A DNA stretch of 64,000 bases from an uncultured Acidovorax sp. Lineage in GTDB: Bacteria; Pseudomonadota; Gammaproteobacteria; Burkholderiales; Burkholderiaceae_C. Within the stretch, counting starts at the first letter, position 1. The number at the start of each line of letters is the position of its first letter. The stretch is taken from contig CAJYHL010000069.1 of the NCBI GenBank assembly GCA_913774625.1, positions 1 to 64,000 of the forward strand. The letters run 5' to 3'. The notes under the pieces are model-generated. The model ran no database searches and was not told the DNA's origin. It saw only the letters and a list, made by a program, of their open reading frames with translations. A program made the position numbers and the translations under genes. This document shows positions 33,166-46,140 of this stretch, one piece after another.

Positions 33166-34569
33166 ATGCAAAGAGAACCCGACTTCCTGGACAACCTGCG
33201 CTCGGAGCTGCGCGACGGTCGCCGCTGGCTGGACCGCAGCATCGTGCTGGCCTATGCGGTGGCGGCCGGCCTGAGCGTGGTGGTGTTCACCATGCTGGCC
33301 GAGTGGGCGTTCGATGTCTTCATGCATCTCTACCACCACCTTGGCGGCTGGTTCGTGCTGGTGTGGACGCCGGCCATCACCGCGCTGGTGGTGTGGGCCA
33401 CGCGGCGCTGGGCGGCCAATGCCGCGGGATCGGGCATTCCGCAGGTGGCGGCGGCGCTGCATTCGGGGCTCACGGACAGGGACCGCAGCCGCTTCGTGTC
33501 GCTGTGGCTGTCGTTCGCCAAGGCGATGCTGACGGCGCTGGGCTTCCTGGCGGGGCTGTCCACGGGCCGCGAGGGGCCGGCGGTGCAGGTGGCGGCCGGC
33601 GTGATGCACCACGGCCGGCGCTGGTTCGGGCCGCGTTCGGGCATCACGCCCTACGGCCTGCTGGTGGCGGGCGGGGCGGCGGGCATCGCCGCGGCGTTCA
33701 ACGCGCCGCTGGCCGGCGTGGTGTTCGCCATCGAGGAGCTGTCGCGCAAGTTCGAGTCGCGCAGCAGTGGCCTGATCATCGCGGCCATCGTGCTGGCCGG
33801 GCTGATGGGGGTGTCGGTGTTCGGCAACCTGAGCTACTTCGGCCGCATCCTGGTCACGCGGCTGGGCTGGGACGCACTGCTGCCGGGCCTGGCCGTATCG
33901 CTGTTCTGCGGCGTGCTGGGCGGGCTGTTCGCCAAGCTGCTGGCCGATTCGCTGACCGGCGCGCCCAACCGTTTCAACCGCTGGCGCGCGCGCTGGCCGG
34001 TGCGCTTCGCCGCCGGGGCGGGCCTGGCGGTGGCGGTGATCGGCCTGGTGACGGGCGGCGCCACCTTCGGCGCGGGCTCCGAGGCCGTCAAGCACATGCT
34101 GGCGGGCGAGGCCGACGTGCCCCATTTCTACGTCACGCTCAAGTTCATCGCCACCTGGCTGACGGCCTGGGCCGGCGTGCCGGGCGGCATCTTCGCGCCG
34201 TCCCTGTCCATCGGCGCGGGTGTGGGCCACAACGTGGCGGTGCTGATGGGCGGGGGTGACATCGCCCCGGCGCTGATCGCCATGGGCATGGCGGCCTTCC
34301 TGGCGGCGGTGACGCAGGCGCCTCTCACCTCCTTCATCATCGTGATGGAGATGGTGGACGGCCAGGCGCTGGTGCTGAGCCTGATGTCGGCGGCCATGCT
34401 GGCCAGCCTGGTGTCGCGCATGCTGGCGCGTCCGCTGTACGAAACCCTGGCCGAGGCCATGCTGAGCGCGGCGCAGCTGCCGGCCGCCCAGGCCGAGCCG
34501 GAGCAGGAAGCGGCGCAGGGGCGGGAAGAAGAGACCGCAGAGTCCGCGGAGCGCGCAGCAGGCCGTTGA
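33166..34569 (+). CDS. CLC-type chloride channel/antiporter
   Basis: A 467-residue inner-membrane CLC protein. Signature selectivity-filter motifs: GSGIP (88-92), GREGP (134-138, with the gating Glu136) and GVPGGIFAPSLSIGAG (about 330-345). The internal Glu of the FAIEEL segment (~190-191) matches the inner gate of exchangers, so proton-coupled exchange is more likely than a passive channel. Ten or more hydrophobic helices are visible. An upstream in-frame ATG (33127) would add 13 residues; the MQREPDFL start fits the family better. The C-terminal tail is acidic. Confidence 0.93.
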   Translation: MQREPDFLDNLRSELRDGRRWLDRSIVLAYAVAAGLSVVVFTMLAEWAFDVFMHLYHHLGGWFVLVWTPAITALVVWATRRWAANAAGSGIPQVAAALHSGLTDRDRSRFVSLWLSFAKAMLTALGFLAGLSTGREGPAVQVAAGVMHHGRRWFGPRSGITPYGLLVAGGAAGIAAAFNAPLAGVVFAIEELSRKFESRSSGLIIAAIVLAGLMGVSVFGNLSYFGRILVTRLGWDALLPGLAVSLFCGVLGGLFAKLLADSLTGAPNRFNRWRARWPVRFAAGAGLAVAVIGLVTGGATFGAGSEAVKHMLAGEADVPHFYVTLKFIATWLTAWAGVPGGIFAPSLSIGAGVGHNVAVLMGGGDIAPALIAMGMAAFLAAVTQAPLTSFIIVMEMVDGQALVLSLMSAAMLASLVSRMLARPLYETLAEAMLSAAQLPAAQAEPEQEAAQGREEETAESAERAAGR

Positions 34570-35751
34570 TCAGCGCTGCGCCGCCGGAACCGGCCGCAGG
34601 CCCCAGGCCAGGGCCAGCCATGCCAGGCACAGTGCCGCCGTCACCGCGAACAGGCTGGGCGCGCCGCCGAAGCGCAGCAGCGTGCCGCCCAACGCGCCCC
34701 CCGCGAACAGGCCCAGCGACTGCAGCGTGTTGTAGGCGCCCAGAGCCGCGCCGCGCAGCTCGGGCGGCGCGGTGCGCGACACCAGGCTGGGCTGGCTGGC
34801 TTCCAGCGCGTTGAAGCCGCAGAAGAAGAGGAACAGCAGCCCGCCCAGCGCCCAGAGCGGCGCGGGCGTGCCGGCGGCCGCCGCCCAGCCCAGCCCGGCC
34901 TGCACCAGCAGCACCAGGCCGATGGCGCCCAGCAGCGCGGCGCGCAGGCGGCCCGCGCGTTCCAGCGCGAAGAGGCCGCCCATCAGCACGAACGAGGCCA
35001 CCACGGCCGGCAGGTAGATGTGCCAGTGCTCGGCCTTGGGCAGCCCGGCCTGCACCAGCAGCGCGGGCACGGCCACCCACATCGACAGCTGCACCGTGTG
35101 CAGCGCGAACACGCCCAGGTTCAGGCGCAGCAGGTCCGGGTGGGCGAAGACGCGCGCCAGCCCGCCGCGCACGGGCGGGGCCGCATGGCGCGCGGGCTCG
35201 GGCGGCACCACCCACAGCACGGTGGCGATGCCGGCCAGCGCCAGCGCGCAGGTCAGCCCGAACAGGCCGGACAGGCCGAAGTGCGCGGCCAGCGGCGGCG
35301 CGGCCACCAGGGCCACGGCGAACATCAGGCCGATGCTGCCGCCCACCAGCGCCATGGCCTTGGTGCGCACGCCGTCGCGGGTCTGGTCGGCCAGCAGGGC
35401 GGTGACGGCGGCCGACACGGCGCCCGCGCCCTGCAGCGCGCGGCCCGCCAGCAGGCCGGTGAGCGAATCGGCCAGCGCCGCCGCCAGGCTGCCGGCGGCG
35501 AACACCAGCAGGCCCAGCACGATGACGCGCTTGCGCCCGAAGCGGTCGGAGGCCAGGCCCAGCGGCAGCTGCAGCACGGCCTGGGTGAGGCCATAGACGC
35601 CCATGGCCAGGCCGACCAGGGCCGGGTCGTCGCCGCCGGGGTATTTGCGCGCTTCGAGCGCGAACACCGGCAGCACCAGGAAGAGCCCCAGCATGCGCAG
35701 CGCGAAGATCAGCGCCAGGCTCAGGCTGGAACGGCGCTCCAGCGGCGTCAT
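34570..35751 (-). CDS. MFS transporter, YajR-like
   Basis: A 393-residue major-facilitator exporter with 12 helices. MFS signature loop GLASDRFGRKRVIVLG lies between helices 2 and 3, GLLAGRALQGAGAVSAAVTALLAD in helix 4 and beyond, and the second half repeats the pattern. YajR-like by length and by motif, though it lacks the extra C-terminal RRM-like domain of E. coli YajR. Start uncertain: the ATG used opens the first helix, but a GTG at 35835 or further upstream is possible. Ends one base from the CLC gene and is divergent from uvrA; drug or metabolite efflux is the likely role. Confidence 0.87.
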   Translation of the reverse strand: MTPLERRSSLSLALIFALRMLGLFLVLPVFALEARKYPGGDDPALVGLAMGVYGLTQAVLQLPLGLASDRFGRKRVIVLGLLVFAAGSLAAALADSLTGLLAGRALQGAGAVSAAVTALLADQTRDGVRTKAMALVGGSIGLMFAVALVAAPPLAAHFGLSGLFGLTCALALAGIATVLWVVPPEPARHAAPPVRGGLARVFAHPDLLRLNLGVFALHTVQLSMWVAVPALLVQAGLPKAEHWHIYLPAVVASFVLMGGLFALERAGRLRAALLGAIGLVLLVQAGLGWAAAAGTPAPLWALGGLLFLFFCGFNALEASQPSLVSRTAPPELRGAALGAYNTLQSLGLFAGGALGGTLLRFGGAPSLFAVTAALCLAWLALAWGLRPVPAAQR

Positions 35752-36090
35752 GGTGGTGGCCGAGGGGGAGGAAGGGGCTCCAGCGGAAGGCGTGGAGGCC
35801 GCCGTGGAAGCAGCGGGCGTGGAAGAGTCCTGCACGGTGTGTGCGCCTGTCTTGGCAAGGGTCGTGGGGCCGGGAGAAGCCGCGATTCTCGCCCATCGCC
35901 TTGCGGTCGGCGGCGCCGGGCCATGGGGCTGAAAGAAAAAACGGGCTCCGCGCCCATTCCATCTGCGCATGGCGCTATGGTTTTGGTAGTGGATGGCTGA
36001 TCCTGCCGGGGGCTGCCCGGCGCCGGCCGGCAGACGTCAGGGCCGTCCCCTATGATGGCCGGTTGACCTTTTTCCACGTTTGTAGCCGCC
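35752..36090. other. Divergent intergenic region, MFS to uvrA (339 bp)
   Basis: It holds the 18-bp motif at 35974-35991 and a TATGAT (36051-36056) that could be a -10 box for uvrA. No LexA-type box is evident. The part nearest the MFS gene may be translated if that gene starts further upstream. Confidence 0.35.
35974..35991. repeat. 18-bp GCTATGG...TAGTG motif, copy 2
   Basis: GCTATGGTTTTGGTAGTG matches 10939-10956 at 16 of 18 positions. It lies 99 bp before uvrA. Confidence 0.4.
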
Positions 36091-39171
<3,081 letters not shown>

Positions 39172-39219
39172 GAACCCTTCAGGTTTTTCCGGGCCTGGCC
39201 CCGCTGGGGCTCGGGTCTT

Positions 39220-39240
39220 TTGCTATCAAAAAAATAGCAA
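39220..39240. repeat. AT-rich hairpin TTGCTAT ... ATAGCAA
   Basis: A perfect 7-bp stem with a CAAAAAA loop just after uvrA, preceded by a second GC-rich hairpin (GCCCC/GGGGC, 39208-39220 region) and T-run that may act as terminator. The GCTAT-T(n)-ATAGC form resembles the motifs at 10939 and 35974. Confidence 0.5.
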
Positions 39241-39246
39241 TGGCCT

Positions 39247-40695
39247 TCAGCCCATGAAGCCCAGATCGACAGGATAGGCCGAGCCGCCGAAGTTGCCGAT
39301 GTGCGGCAGCACGCCCGCCATCTCGGTGTTGGCCACGCCGAACCAGCGGCCCAGGGTGGCGGCGTACTGGTCCACGGCCGTGCTGGGCAAGAGGCGCCCC
39401 TGGCCCACGTGCCACTGGTCTTCGCTGCCGCTGCCGTTGCCCACGCTGACCGGCGGCGGCGTGCCGTAGAAGGCGGCGCCGCGCACCGCGCCGCCCACGA
39501 TGAAGTGGTGGCTGCCCCAGCCGTGGTCGGAGCCGTCGCCGTTGGAGGTGAGCGTGCGGCCGAAGTCCGAGGCGGTGAAGGCGGTGACCTTGTCGGCCAC
39601 GCCCAGCTCGACCGTGGCGTTGTAGAAGGCGGTCATGGCGCTGCTGACCCGGTCGAGCAGCTGCGGCTGGCTGGCGATGAGGTTGTCGTGCAGGTCGAAG
39701 CCGCCCATCGAGACGAAGAACACCTGCCGGCGCGTGCCCAGCGCATTGCGGCCGGCGATGAGCCGGGCCACGACCTTGAGCTGGTCGGCCAGCGGGTTGC
39801 TGGCGGGGAAGGCGGTGGACAGGTTGGCGCCGGAGAGGGCGGAGGAGATCTGCCCTTCGGAGCTGATCGAGCGCCGCGTGACGCGGGCGTATTCGGCCTC
39901 CATCGCATGGCTGCCGGCGGTCTGCACCAGGTCGCTCAGCAGGTTGCGCACGGCGGTCGAGCCATAGACGTTGCTGCCCTTGACGGCGTTGATGGGCACG
40001 GCGCCGCTGGGGCTGATCTGGTACTGCAGCGCCTGGTCGCCCGAGAGGAATACGGCGTTGCCGGTGGCCGAGATGCAGGTGAAGAGCGAATTGGCGTTGG
40101 ACGACAGCGCCAGGTCGCCCAGGTTGCCGCCCCAGCCCACGGTGGAGCCTTCCGCGCCCTGCGACTGCCAGACCGACTGCTGGTCGTTGTGCGAGAAGAG
40201 CTTGGGCGGCAGCGGATAGTTGCGCCGGTCGCCGCTGGCGTACTGGGCGCGCGTGAGCGGCACCAGCAGCGGGCCCACGTTGAGCTGCACGGCCGCGCGG
40301 CCTGCGTTGAAGAGGCTGGCCATGCCTGTCATGGCCGGGTGCAGCGCGTACTGCATGCCGCCGGCCAGCGCCGCGCCGGGGCGCAGCTGCGTGGCGGCCA
40401 GCGCATCGCGGCCCAGGGCGATGCCGCCGGCCGTGCCGTCGCTGTTGCCGCCGCGGATGGCGGAGTACTGCGCGTAGCGGCTGCTGTCGTAGGGCACGAC
40501 GGTGTTGGCGTAGTCGCAGCCGCCGTAGAGGAAGACGCAGACCAGCGCCTTGTAGTCGCTCGACTCGAAGGCGGCGGCCTCGCCCAGCGCGGCGAGGTTC
40601 AGGGCGAAGGGCAGGGCGGTGCCGGCAGCGGCCAGCTGGGCGCTGCGGCGCAGGAAGGCGCGGCGCGTGTGGCGGGCGGGGTCGATGAAGTTCAT
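39247..40695 (-). CDS. DUF1501 family exported protein
   Basis: A 482-residue protein of the DUF1501 group, of unknown biochemical role. Twin-arginine-like leader HTRRAFLRRSAQLAAAGTALPF (residues 9-30) predicts Tat export. Conserved family stretches: CVFLYGGCDYANTVVPYD, FSHNDQQSVWQS and the C-terminal ASDFGRTLTSNGDGSDHGWGSHHFIVGG (sulfatase-like metal-site style). It sits directly after a DUF1800 gene on the same strand, the common two-gene arrangement. Start: first ATG with a nearby purine-rich site. The pair is thought to act outside the cytoplasm. Confidence 0.92.
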   Translation of the reverse strand: MNFIDPARHTRRAFLRRSAQLAAAGTALPFALNLAALGEAAAFESSDYKALVCVFLYGGCDYANTVVPYDSSRYAQYSAIRGGNSDGTAGGIALGRDALAATQLRPGAALAGGMQYALHPAMTGMASLFNAGRAAVQLNVGPLLVPLTRAQYASGDRRNYPLPPKLFSHNDQQSVWQSQGAEGSTVGWGGNLGDLALSSNANSLFTCISATGNAVFLSGDQALQYQISPSGAVPINAVKGSNVYGSTAVRNLLSDLVQTAGSHAMEAEYARVTRRSISSEGQISSALSGANLSTAFPASNPLADQLKVVARLIAGRNALGTRRQVFFVSMGGFDLHDNLIASQPQLLDRVSSAMTAFYNATVELGVADKVTAFTASDFGRTLTSNGDGSDHGWGSHHFIVGGAVRGAAFYGTPPPVSVGNGSGSEDQWHVGQGRLLPSTAVDQYAATLGRWFGVANTEMAGVLPHIGNFGGSAYPVDLGFMG

Positions 40696-40710
40696 GGCGG
40701 GCTCTTCTGT

Positions 40711-40739
40711 CGGTCGTCGGTCGTCGGTCGGTCGGTCGC
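40711..40739. repeat. CGGT/CGTCGGT simple repeat between DUF1800 and DUF1501 genes
   Basis: About 29 bp of alternating CGGT and CGTCGGT units in the 44-bp gap between the two genes, upstream of the DUF1501 start. It could vary in length by slippage and change spacing to the ribosome-binding site. Confidence 0.55.
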
Positions 40740-42632
40740 TTACTTCTGCACCAGGTATTCGGGGCTGGCCATCACCAGCAGCACTGCGGCGGCCACGCGG
40801 TCGAGCCGGGCGGCGGCCGAGCTGCCGGAAGTGAGCGGCGTGGCGTTGAGCGCGGCCACGATGCGCGCCTGCGTGGCCGCGGACACCTGGCCTGCCGACA
40901 GCAGCAGCGCCGCCTTGCGCACCAGCGCGGCGGCGTCGCCCACCAGGGGCAGCAGGTTGGCGTAGCTGCAGGTGATGTCGAAGCCGTTGGCGGCGGTGCT
41001 GCCGTTCTGCGGCAGGTCGGGCGCGTTCACGTAGTAGCCGAAGCGGATGGCGTTCTGCATGAAGTTCAGATAGCCGCTCACGCTGCTTTCGTTGACGATC
41101 TGGAACTCCGGCGCCACCTGGCCGGCCGCGGCCATGGCGGTGGCGGGCGGCACATAGCCTGGGCGGAAGAAGTTGAACACCGAGCCCGAGCGCAGCGGGC
41201 TCTGCCCCAGGCGGGTGGCCGGGTCGCTCAGGTCGGCGATCTTCCAGGTGCCGCGCGCGGACTGCAGGCCGAAGCTGCGGCCCCATTGCACGAAGCGCAC
41301 CATGGGCTCGCGCAGCCGGCCGTACTGGGGGCTCGCGAGCCCGGCCGCGCTGCGCGCCTCGGGGTCCAGCAGCACGGCGGCGATCACGGCGCGCAGATCG
41401 CCCCGGGTGCCGCTGCCGTTGTCGGCGAAGGCGGCGGCCACGCGGCCCACATAGGCCGGGCTGGGGTTGCTGGTGACCAGCCGCTGGATCAGCTGGCGGC
41501 CGATGAAGGGCCCCACGTTGGGGTGGTTGAACAGCGTGTCGAGCGCGGTCTTGAGCGCCGCGTCGCCCGGCGTGCCGGCCGGCACCGTGGCGCCGAGGAA
41601 GCTGGCGGCCAGCGTGGAATGGTTGGCAGGCTTGAGCACCATGGGCAGCAGCGCCTGCTGCAGGCCAGGCACCGTGCTGCCGCCCAGGGTGGTGGGCTGG
41701 TTCCTGCTGGTGTCGTAGTCGTAGCCGGTGAAGACGCGCGCCAGATTGCTCACGTCGGCGGCGGAATAGGTGTCGATGCGGTTGCCGCTGCCGTCGCGCT
41801 GCTCGGTGCCGTCGGGGTTGAGACGGTAGAGGCCGATGGTGAAGAGCTGCATCACCTCGCGGGCGTAGTTCTCGTCAGGCTGGCGGCCGGTGCGCGCGTC
41901 TTCCTTCTGGCTGCCGCGCACGCTCAGGTAGATGCCCATGGCGGGGTTCAGGGTGACGGCTTCGAGCAGCGCGCGGTAGTTGCCGAAGGCGTGCTGGTTG
42001 AGCACGTCCCAGTAGCCGGCCGCGAGGAAGGCCGCCCATGGCTGGTTCAGCCCGGTGGTGGAGACGACCAGGATCTCGGAGAGCGCCAGCGCCACGCGCT
42101 TGCGCACGGCGTCGCGCTCCACGAGGAGCTGGTTCCAGAGCATGAAGTCGGCCGGGTACGAGACGTTGTCGTAGCGCGTGTCGGCGGCGGCCACGCCGTA
42201 GCCGCGCTGCGTCAGCCAGGCCGCGCCGGTGGTGCCCACGGGCTGCGCGAACTGCTCGGCCAGCCAGGGCCCGTAGCCCTTGGCGCGCAGCGCGGCGATG
42301 TCGTCGTCGGTGGCCGAGAACTGCGCCTGCAGCAGAAAGCGGGCGGCTTCCTCGTCGCTGGCCGGCGTGGCGACGCTGCCGGAAGCGCCGCCGCTTCCCG
42401 TTCCGCCGGAGCTGCTGCCCGAAGAACTGCCACCTGCGCTGCCGGCCGTATCGCCGCCTCCGCCCCCGCCGCCGCAGGCCGCCAGCATCGCCGCCGCCAT
42501 GGCGGCCGCCAGGGCCGGGGCCGCCGCAGAGGATGCTGCTTCGGGCGCGAGGCCGTCCGCGCCGGGGGATGGCGCAGGCGCGCAGGTGTGCGGCTGCGCG
42601 GTGGTGGCGGCAGCCTGGAGGGTGGAGCTCAT
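40740..42632 (-). CDS. DUF1800 family lipoprotein
   Basis: A 630-residue protein of the DUF1800 family, partner of the DUF1501 gene 44 bp downstream. The N-terminus is an Ala-rich leader with a lipobox-like AAAMLAACGGG (Cys near residue 53), then a Gly/Ser-rich tether, so it is probably a lipoprotein, though the leader lacks the usual positively charged start. The body has the family's helical repeats: RVALALSEILVVS, WDVLNQHAFGNYRALLEAVTLNPAMGIYL, NYAREVMQLFTIGLYRLNPDG, FIGRQLIQRLVTSNPSPAYV and GSVFNFFRPGYVPP. Enzymatic role unknown. Confidence 0.92.
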   Translation of the reverse strand: MSSTLQAAATTAQPHTCAPAPSPGADGLAPEAASSAAAPALAAAMAAAMLAACGGGGGGGDTAGSAGGSSSGSSSGGTGSGGASGSVATPASDEEAARFLLQAQFSATDDDIAALRAKGYGPWLAEQFAQPVGTTGAAWLTQRGYGVAAADTRYDNVSYPADFMLWNQLLVERDAVRKRVALALSEILVVSTTGLNQPWAAFLAAGYWDVLNQHAFGNYRALLEAVTLNPAMGIYLSVRGSQKEDARTGRQPDENYAREVMQLFTIGLYRLNPDGTEQRDGSGNRIDTYSAADVSNLARVFTGYDYDTSRNQPTTLGGSTVPGLQQALLPMVLKPANHSTLAASFLGATVPAGTPGDAALKTALDTLFNHPNVGPFIGRQLIQRLVTSNPSPAYVGRVAAAFADNGSGTRGDLRAVIAAVLLDPEARSAAGLASPQYGRLREPMVRFVQWGRSFGLQSARGTWKIADLSDPATRLGQSPLRSGSVFNFFRPGYVPPATAMAAAGQVAPEFQIVNESSVSGYLNFMQNAIRFGYYVNAPDLPQNGSTAANGFDITCSYANLLPLVGDAAALVRKAALLLSAGQVSAATQARIVAALNATPLTSGSSAAARLDRVAAAVLLVMASPEYLVQK

Positions 42633-42832
42633 GGTCGGCTTTCGGCAGGGAGGCGGAGGCGGCGCTGCACGGGCTCGCGCCTTTTCGCCTTCGCGGGGAG
42701 ATTCCGGATTTTTCGGGTGTGCGGCCCCCAGTTGTAGCGCTAAAGCGTGTCAAGTGGTTAACCGCACCCCGGCCTGCCGGCCCGGGCGTGGCCGCCGGAC
42801 CCGCCCGGCGTTCGCCCCACAAGGGTCTTGTG

Positions 42833-44800
42833 CTACTGAAGATGTAGCTGGCGGCGGGCGGTGGCGTCGTCCAGGCGGAACACCGCTGCCGCGCGCACCA
42901 GCTCGTCCGCCTGGCTGCGCAGGCTGGCGGCGGCGGCCGCCATCTCCTCGACCAGCGCCGCGTTCTGCTGGGTCGCCTGGTCCATCTGGGTGACGGCTTC
43001 GCCCACCTGGGCCACGCCCAGGCTCTGTTCCTGGCTGGCGGCGCTGATCCCGCCCACGATGTCCGTCACCTGCTGGATGGCCTGCACCACTTCGGCCATG
43101 GTGCTGCCAGCCTGGTCGGCCAGTACGCCGCCCTGCTGCACGCGGTCCATGCTGTCGGTGATGAGGGTCTTGATCTCCCTGGCGGCCTGGGCGCTGCGCT
43201 GGGCCAGCGCGCGCACCTCGCCGGCCACCACGGCGAAGCCCCGGCCCTGCTCGCCCGCGCGGGCCGCCTCCACGGCGGCGTTCAGCGCCAGGATGTTGGT
43301 CTGGAAGGCGATGGAGTCGATCACGCCGATGATGTCGCCGATCTTGCGCGAGCTGTCGGTGATCTGGCCCATGGTGCTCACCACCTGCGCCACCACCTCG
43401 CCGCCCTGTGCTGCCACCAGGCTGGCATTGCTGGCCAGCTGGCTGGCCTGGCGCGCGCTGTCGGCGTTCTGGCGCACGGTGGCGGTCATCTGCTCCATCG
43501 AGGCTGCGGTTTCCTCCAGCGCGCTGGCCTGCGACTCGGTGCGCGCCGAGAGGTCGCTGTTGCCCTGCGCGATCTCCGCGCTGGCCGTGGCCACGCCCTC
43601 GGCGCCGTGGCGCATGCCCGCCACCACCTGCGTGAGCTGGCTGCGCATGCGCAGCAGCGCGGCGATGAGATGGCCCACCTCGTCGCGGCCATGCGCGATG
43701 GGCGGGCCTGCCAGGTCGCCTCCCGCCACCCCGTCGGCCAGTGCCACGGCCTGCGCCATGGGCCGGGTGACCGAGCGCGCGAACACCGCCATCAGCACCG
43801 CCGCCAGCGCCACGATGGCGCCCATCAGCAGGGCCTGCCACAGCAGGGTGCGCTGCAGTTTGCCGATGCGGGCATCCATCGCGGCCCGCAGGCTGTCCAT
43901 GGCCTGCGCGTCGAGCGCGGACAGGGCCTCGATGGCCCGGGTGAAGGTGTCGAAGTATTCCTGCGGCGACAGGCTGGGCGCCTGGCCCGGGTCGAGGTCG
44001 ATGAGGGCGCGGCCGGCCAGCTGCAGCGCGGCCGCCACCTGTTCCTGCACGGCGCGGGTGGGCGCCTGCATGGCGGCGGCGACGGCGGGGTCGCGCCGCA
44101 TGGAGCGGTCCAGGTTGCGCATGGTTTCGCCCTGCAGCTCCTGCACCCGCTCGCGCAGCCCCAGCAGCAGGCCGCGGCCCTGCGGCGGCAGCTCCTTCTT
44201 GCCCAGGAAGCCCGTGCCCTGGGCGCGCATCACGCCCAGCTTCTCGCCCAGCAGCGGGGCGCTGACCATGCTGGCCTGCACCAGCGCATGCAGCTCGGGG
44301 TCCGTCTCCACCTGCAGTCCGTAGGCGTGCAGCAGCTCTTCGCCCAGCAGCAGCAGGGAGCCGATGATCTCGGTGTGCCGCGCCGTGCTCTGCGCGGGCT
44401 GCAGGCGGCGGGCGGCCACCTCGGGCTCCAGCGCCTGCCAGCGCTGGCGGGCGCCCGCCCATGCCTGGGCCAGGTCGGCGGGCACGCCGGCTTCGGCGAA
44501 GCGCGCCGTGCCCTGCTCCAGCGCCTGGTTGACAGCGTCGCGCACGGCGGGCCGGCGGCCGGCCAGCACCTCGTTGCCGCCCAGCATGCCGGCCGACAGG
44601 CCGCGGTGGACCTGCAGTTCCTGCACGGCCTTGTGCAGCGCCAGCAGGGCCGGCGCGCCGCGCGCCTCCAGCCGTGCCGTGCGGATGCCGTCCAGGGCCT
44701 GTCCCAGGAAGAGCGTGGCAGGCACCGCGCTCATCAGCAGGCCGACCAGGCCCAGGATGATGAATTTGTGCAGCAGGCGGAGATCGGCGAGGCGTGGCAT
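42833..44800 (-). CDS. Methyl-accepting chemotaxis protein
   Basis: A 655-residue chemoreceptor. TM1 is at ~12-34 and TM2 at ~319-341, with a periplasmic domain between (~35-318) that shows the NIT-like motif [13 protein letters not shown], suggesting nitrate/nitrite sensing. HAMP ~342-395 and a long signalling coiled coil follow. The kinase-contact hairpin reads [34 protein letters not shown]. The C-terminus lacks the NWE(S/T)F tether, so adaptation enzymes must act without it. Start is the ATG nearest TM1. No che genes are adjacent. Confidence 0.93.
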   Translation of the reverse strand: MPRLADLRLLHKFIILGLVGLLMSAVPATLFLGQALDGIRTARLEARGAPALLALHKAVQELQVHRGLSAGMLGGNEVLAGRRPAVRDAVNQALEQGTARFAEAGVPADLAQAWAGARQRWQALEPEVAARRLQPAQSTARHTEIIGSLLLLGEELLHAYGLQVETDPELHALVQASMVSAPLLGEKLGVMRAQGTGFLGKKELPPQGRGLLLGLRERVQELQGETMRNLDRSMRRDPAVAAAMQAPTRAVQEQVAAALQLAGRALIDLDPGQAPSLSPQEYFDTFTRAIEALSALDAQAMDSLRAAMDARIGKLQRTLLWQALLMGAIVALAAVLMAVFARSVTRPMAQAVALADGVAGGDLAGPPIAHGRDEVGHLIAALLRMRSQLTQVVAGMRHGAEGVATASAEIAQGNSDLSARTESQASALEETAASMEQMTATVRQNADSARQASQLASNASLVAAQGGEVVAQVVSTMGQITDSSRKIGDIIGVIDSIAFQTNILALNAAVEAARAGEQGRGFAVVAGEVRALAQRSAQAAREIKTLITDSMDRVQQGGVLADQAGSTMAEVVQAIQQVTDIVGGISAASQEQSLGVAQVGEAVTQMDQATQQNAALVEEMAAAAASLRSQADELVRAAAVFRLDDATARRQLHLQ

Positions 44801-45159
44801 GGAGGAGGTCTCTGGGAGAAGCGATGGAGGGGCACGCGAGCGGTGCAGGGCGATCTGCGCGGGCGTGCGTTCGTCCGGAGATTGCGTTGACTGCAATTTA
44901 GCAAGTAGCGCGCCGGCGGTCTTGATGTGTGTCAAGCGCGCTGATGTCCGGACGGGGGTTGGTCGGGGCTGCGGAATAATGTGCCGTTCCGGCCCCTGCT
45001 TGCGCCTGCTGTCTCCCTCCTTCCCCTTCCTTGCCCGCACCGCCTTGGTGCGCCTCTTGCGCCTCCTGCGCCGCCGCCCATGCCCTATCCCGCCTCCCCG
45101 GTTCCAGAACGCCTTGCGCCGTCCGCGGCCTGCAGCCGCCGTTTCGGCGGCATGCGCCC
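44801..45159. other. Divergent intergenic region, chemoreceptor to EamA gene (359 bp)
   Basis: On the minus strand, TTGACACACATCAAG (near 44921-44935) offers a good -35-like TTGACA for the chemoreceptor, but no matching -10 is clear. The part next to the EamA gene is pyrimidine-rich (CTCCCTCCTTCCCC at about 45011). I see no RNA gene. Confidence 0.35.
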
Positions 45160-46116
45160 ATGAGCCGGGCCGCTGCGCCGGCCGCGTCCCTGCCCGGGCG
45201 CGACCTGGCAGCCGCGCTGGTGGTGGTGCTGATCTGGGGCGTCAACTTCGTGGTCATGAAGTGGGGCCTGCGCACGTTCACGCCGTTCCAGCTGGGGGCT
45301 GCGCGTTATGTGTTCGCGGCGCTGCCGCTGGTGCTCTTCGTGCGCCCGCCTGCCGTGCGCTGGCGCTGGATGCTGCTCTACGGGCTGTTCCAGGGCGTGG
45401 GGCAGTTCGGCATGGTGTTCCTGGCCCTGCACGTGGGCATGTCGGCCGGGCTGGCCAGCGTGCTGCTGCAGACGCAGGTGTTCTTCACCGCGCTCTGGGG
45501 CTTCCTGCTGCTGCACGAACGGCCGGGCCGGCCGCTGGTCATCGGCATGGGGCTGGCCGCCCTGGGGCTGCTGTGCTTCGGCATGCATTTCACCGCGCCG
45601 GCTGCCGGCATGGCCGGCACCGGCGACGTCACGCTGGCGGGCGTGGGCCTGACGCTCTGCGGGGCGGCCTCCTGGGCGGCCTCCAACATCGTGGCGCGGC
45701 GCGCGCAGCAGGAGTCGCCCGGCTACGACCCGCTGGCCTTCGTCGGCTGGAGCTGCCTGGTGCCCATCGTGCCCTTCGTGCTGCTGTCGGCCCTGGCCGA
45801 CCCGGATGCCGGGCGCTGGCTGCAGGCCTCCACCTGGGCGGCAGTGCCCTGGTCGGGCTGGGCGGCTGCGATGTTCCTGGGCTGGGTGGCGACCAATGTG
45901 GGCTACGGCCTCTGGACCACGCTGCTCACGCGCCATCCGGCCAACCGGGTCGCGCCCTTCAGCCTGGGTGTACCGGTGGTGGGCCTGGCGGCCGGCATGC
46001 TGGCGCTGGGCGAGGTGCTCTCGCCCTGGCAGTGGGCGGGTGTGGCCTGGGTGGTGCTGGCGCTGGTCTGCGTGGTGCTGGGCCCGCGCTGGGCAGCGTT
46101 GCGCCGGCGGGCCTGA
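45160..46116 (+). CDS. EamA family exporter
   Basis: A 318-residue drug/metabolite exporter with ten helices in two EamA repeats. Repeat 1 opens [38 protein letters not shown]; repeat 2 around [35 protein letters not shown] is the EamA/RhaT-like signature, close to O-acetylserine/cysteine exporters (EamA), so cysteine or related metabolite efflux is a fair guess. The start ATG is internal to a longer open frame; upstream residues are Cys/Pro-rich and not membrane-like. Convergent with pyrF. Confidence 0.9.
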   Translation: MSRAAAPAASLPGRDLAAALVVVLIWGVNFVVMKWGLRTFTPFQLGAARYVFAALPLVLFVRPPAVRWRWMLLYGLFQGVGQFGMVFLALHVGMSAGLASVLLQTQVFFTALWGFLLLHERPGRPLVIGMGLAALGLLCFGMHFTAPAAGMAGTGDVTLAGVGLTLCGAASWAASNIVARRAQQESPGYDPLAFVGWSCLVPIVPFVLLSALADPDAGRWLQASTWAAVPWSGWAAAMFLGWVATNVGYGLWTTLLTRHPANRVAPFSLGVPVVGLAAGMLALGEVLSPWQWAGVAWVVLALVCVVLGPRWAALRRRA

Positions 46117-46140
46117 CGCAGCGGGCCCGCGTGCGTGCCG

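Noticed and set aside
35752-36090. LexA box for uvrA
   Set aside because: No CTGT-N8-ACAG-like site in the 339-bp gap.
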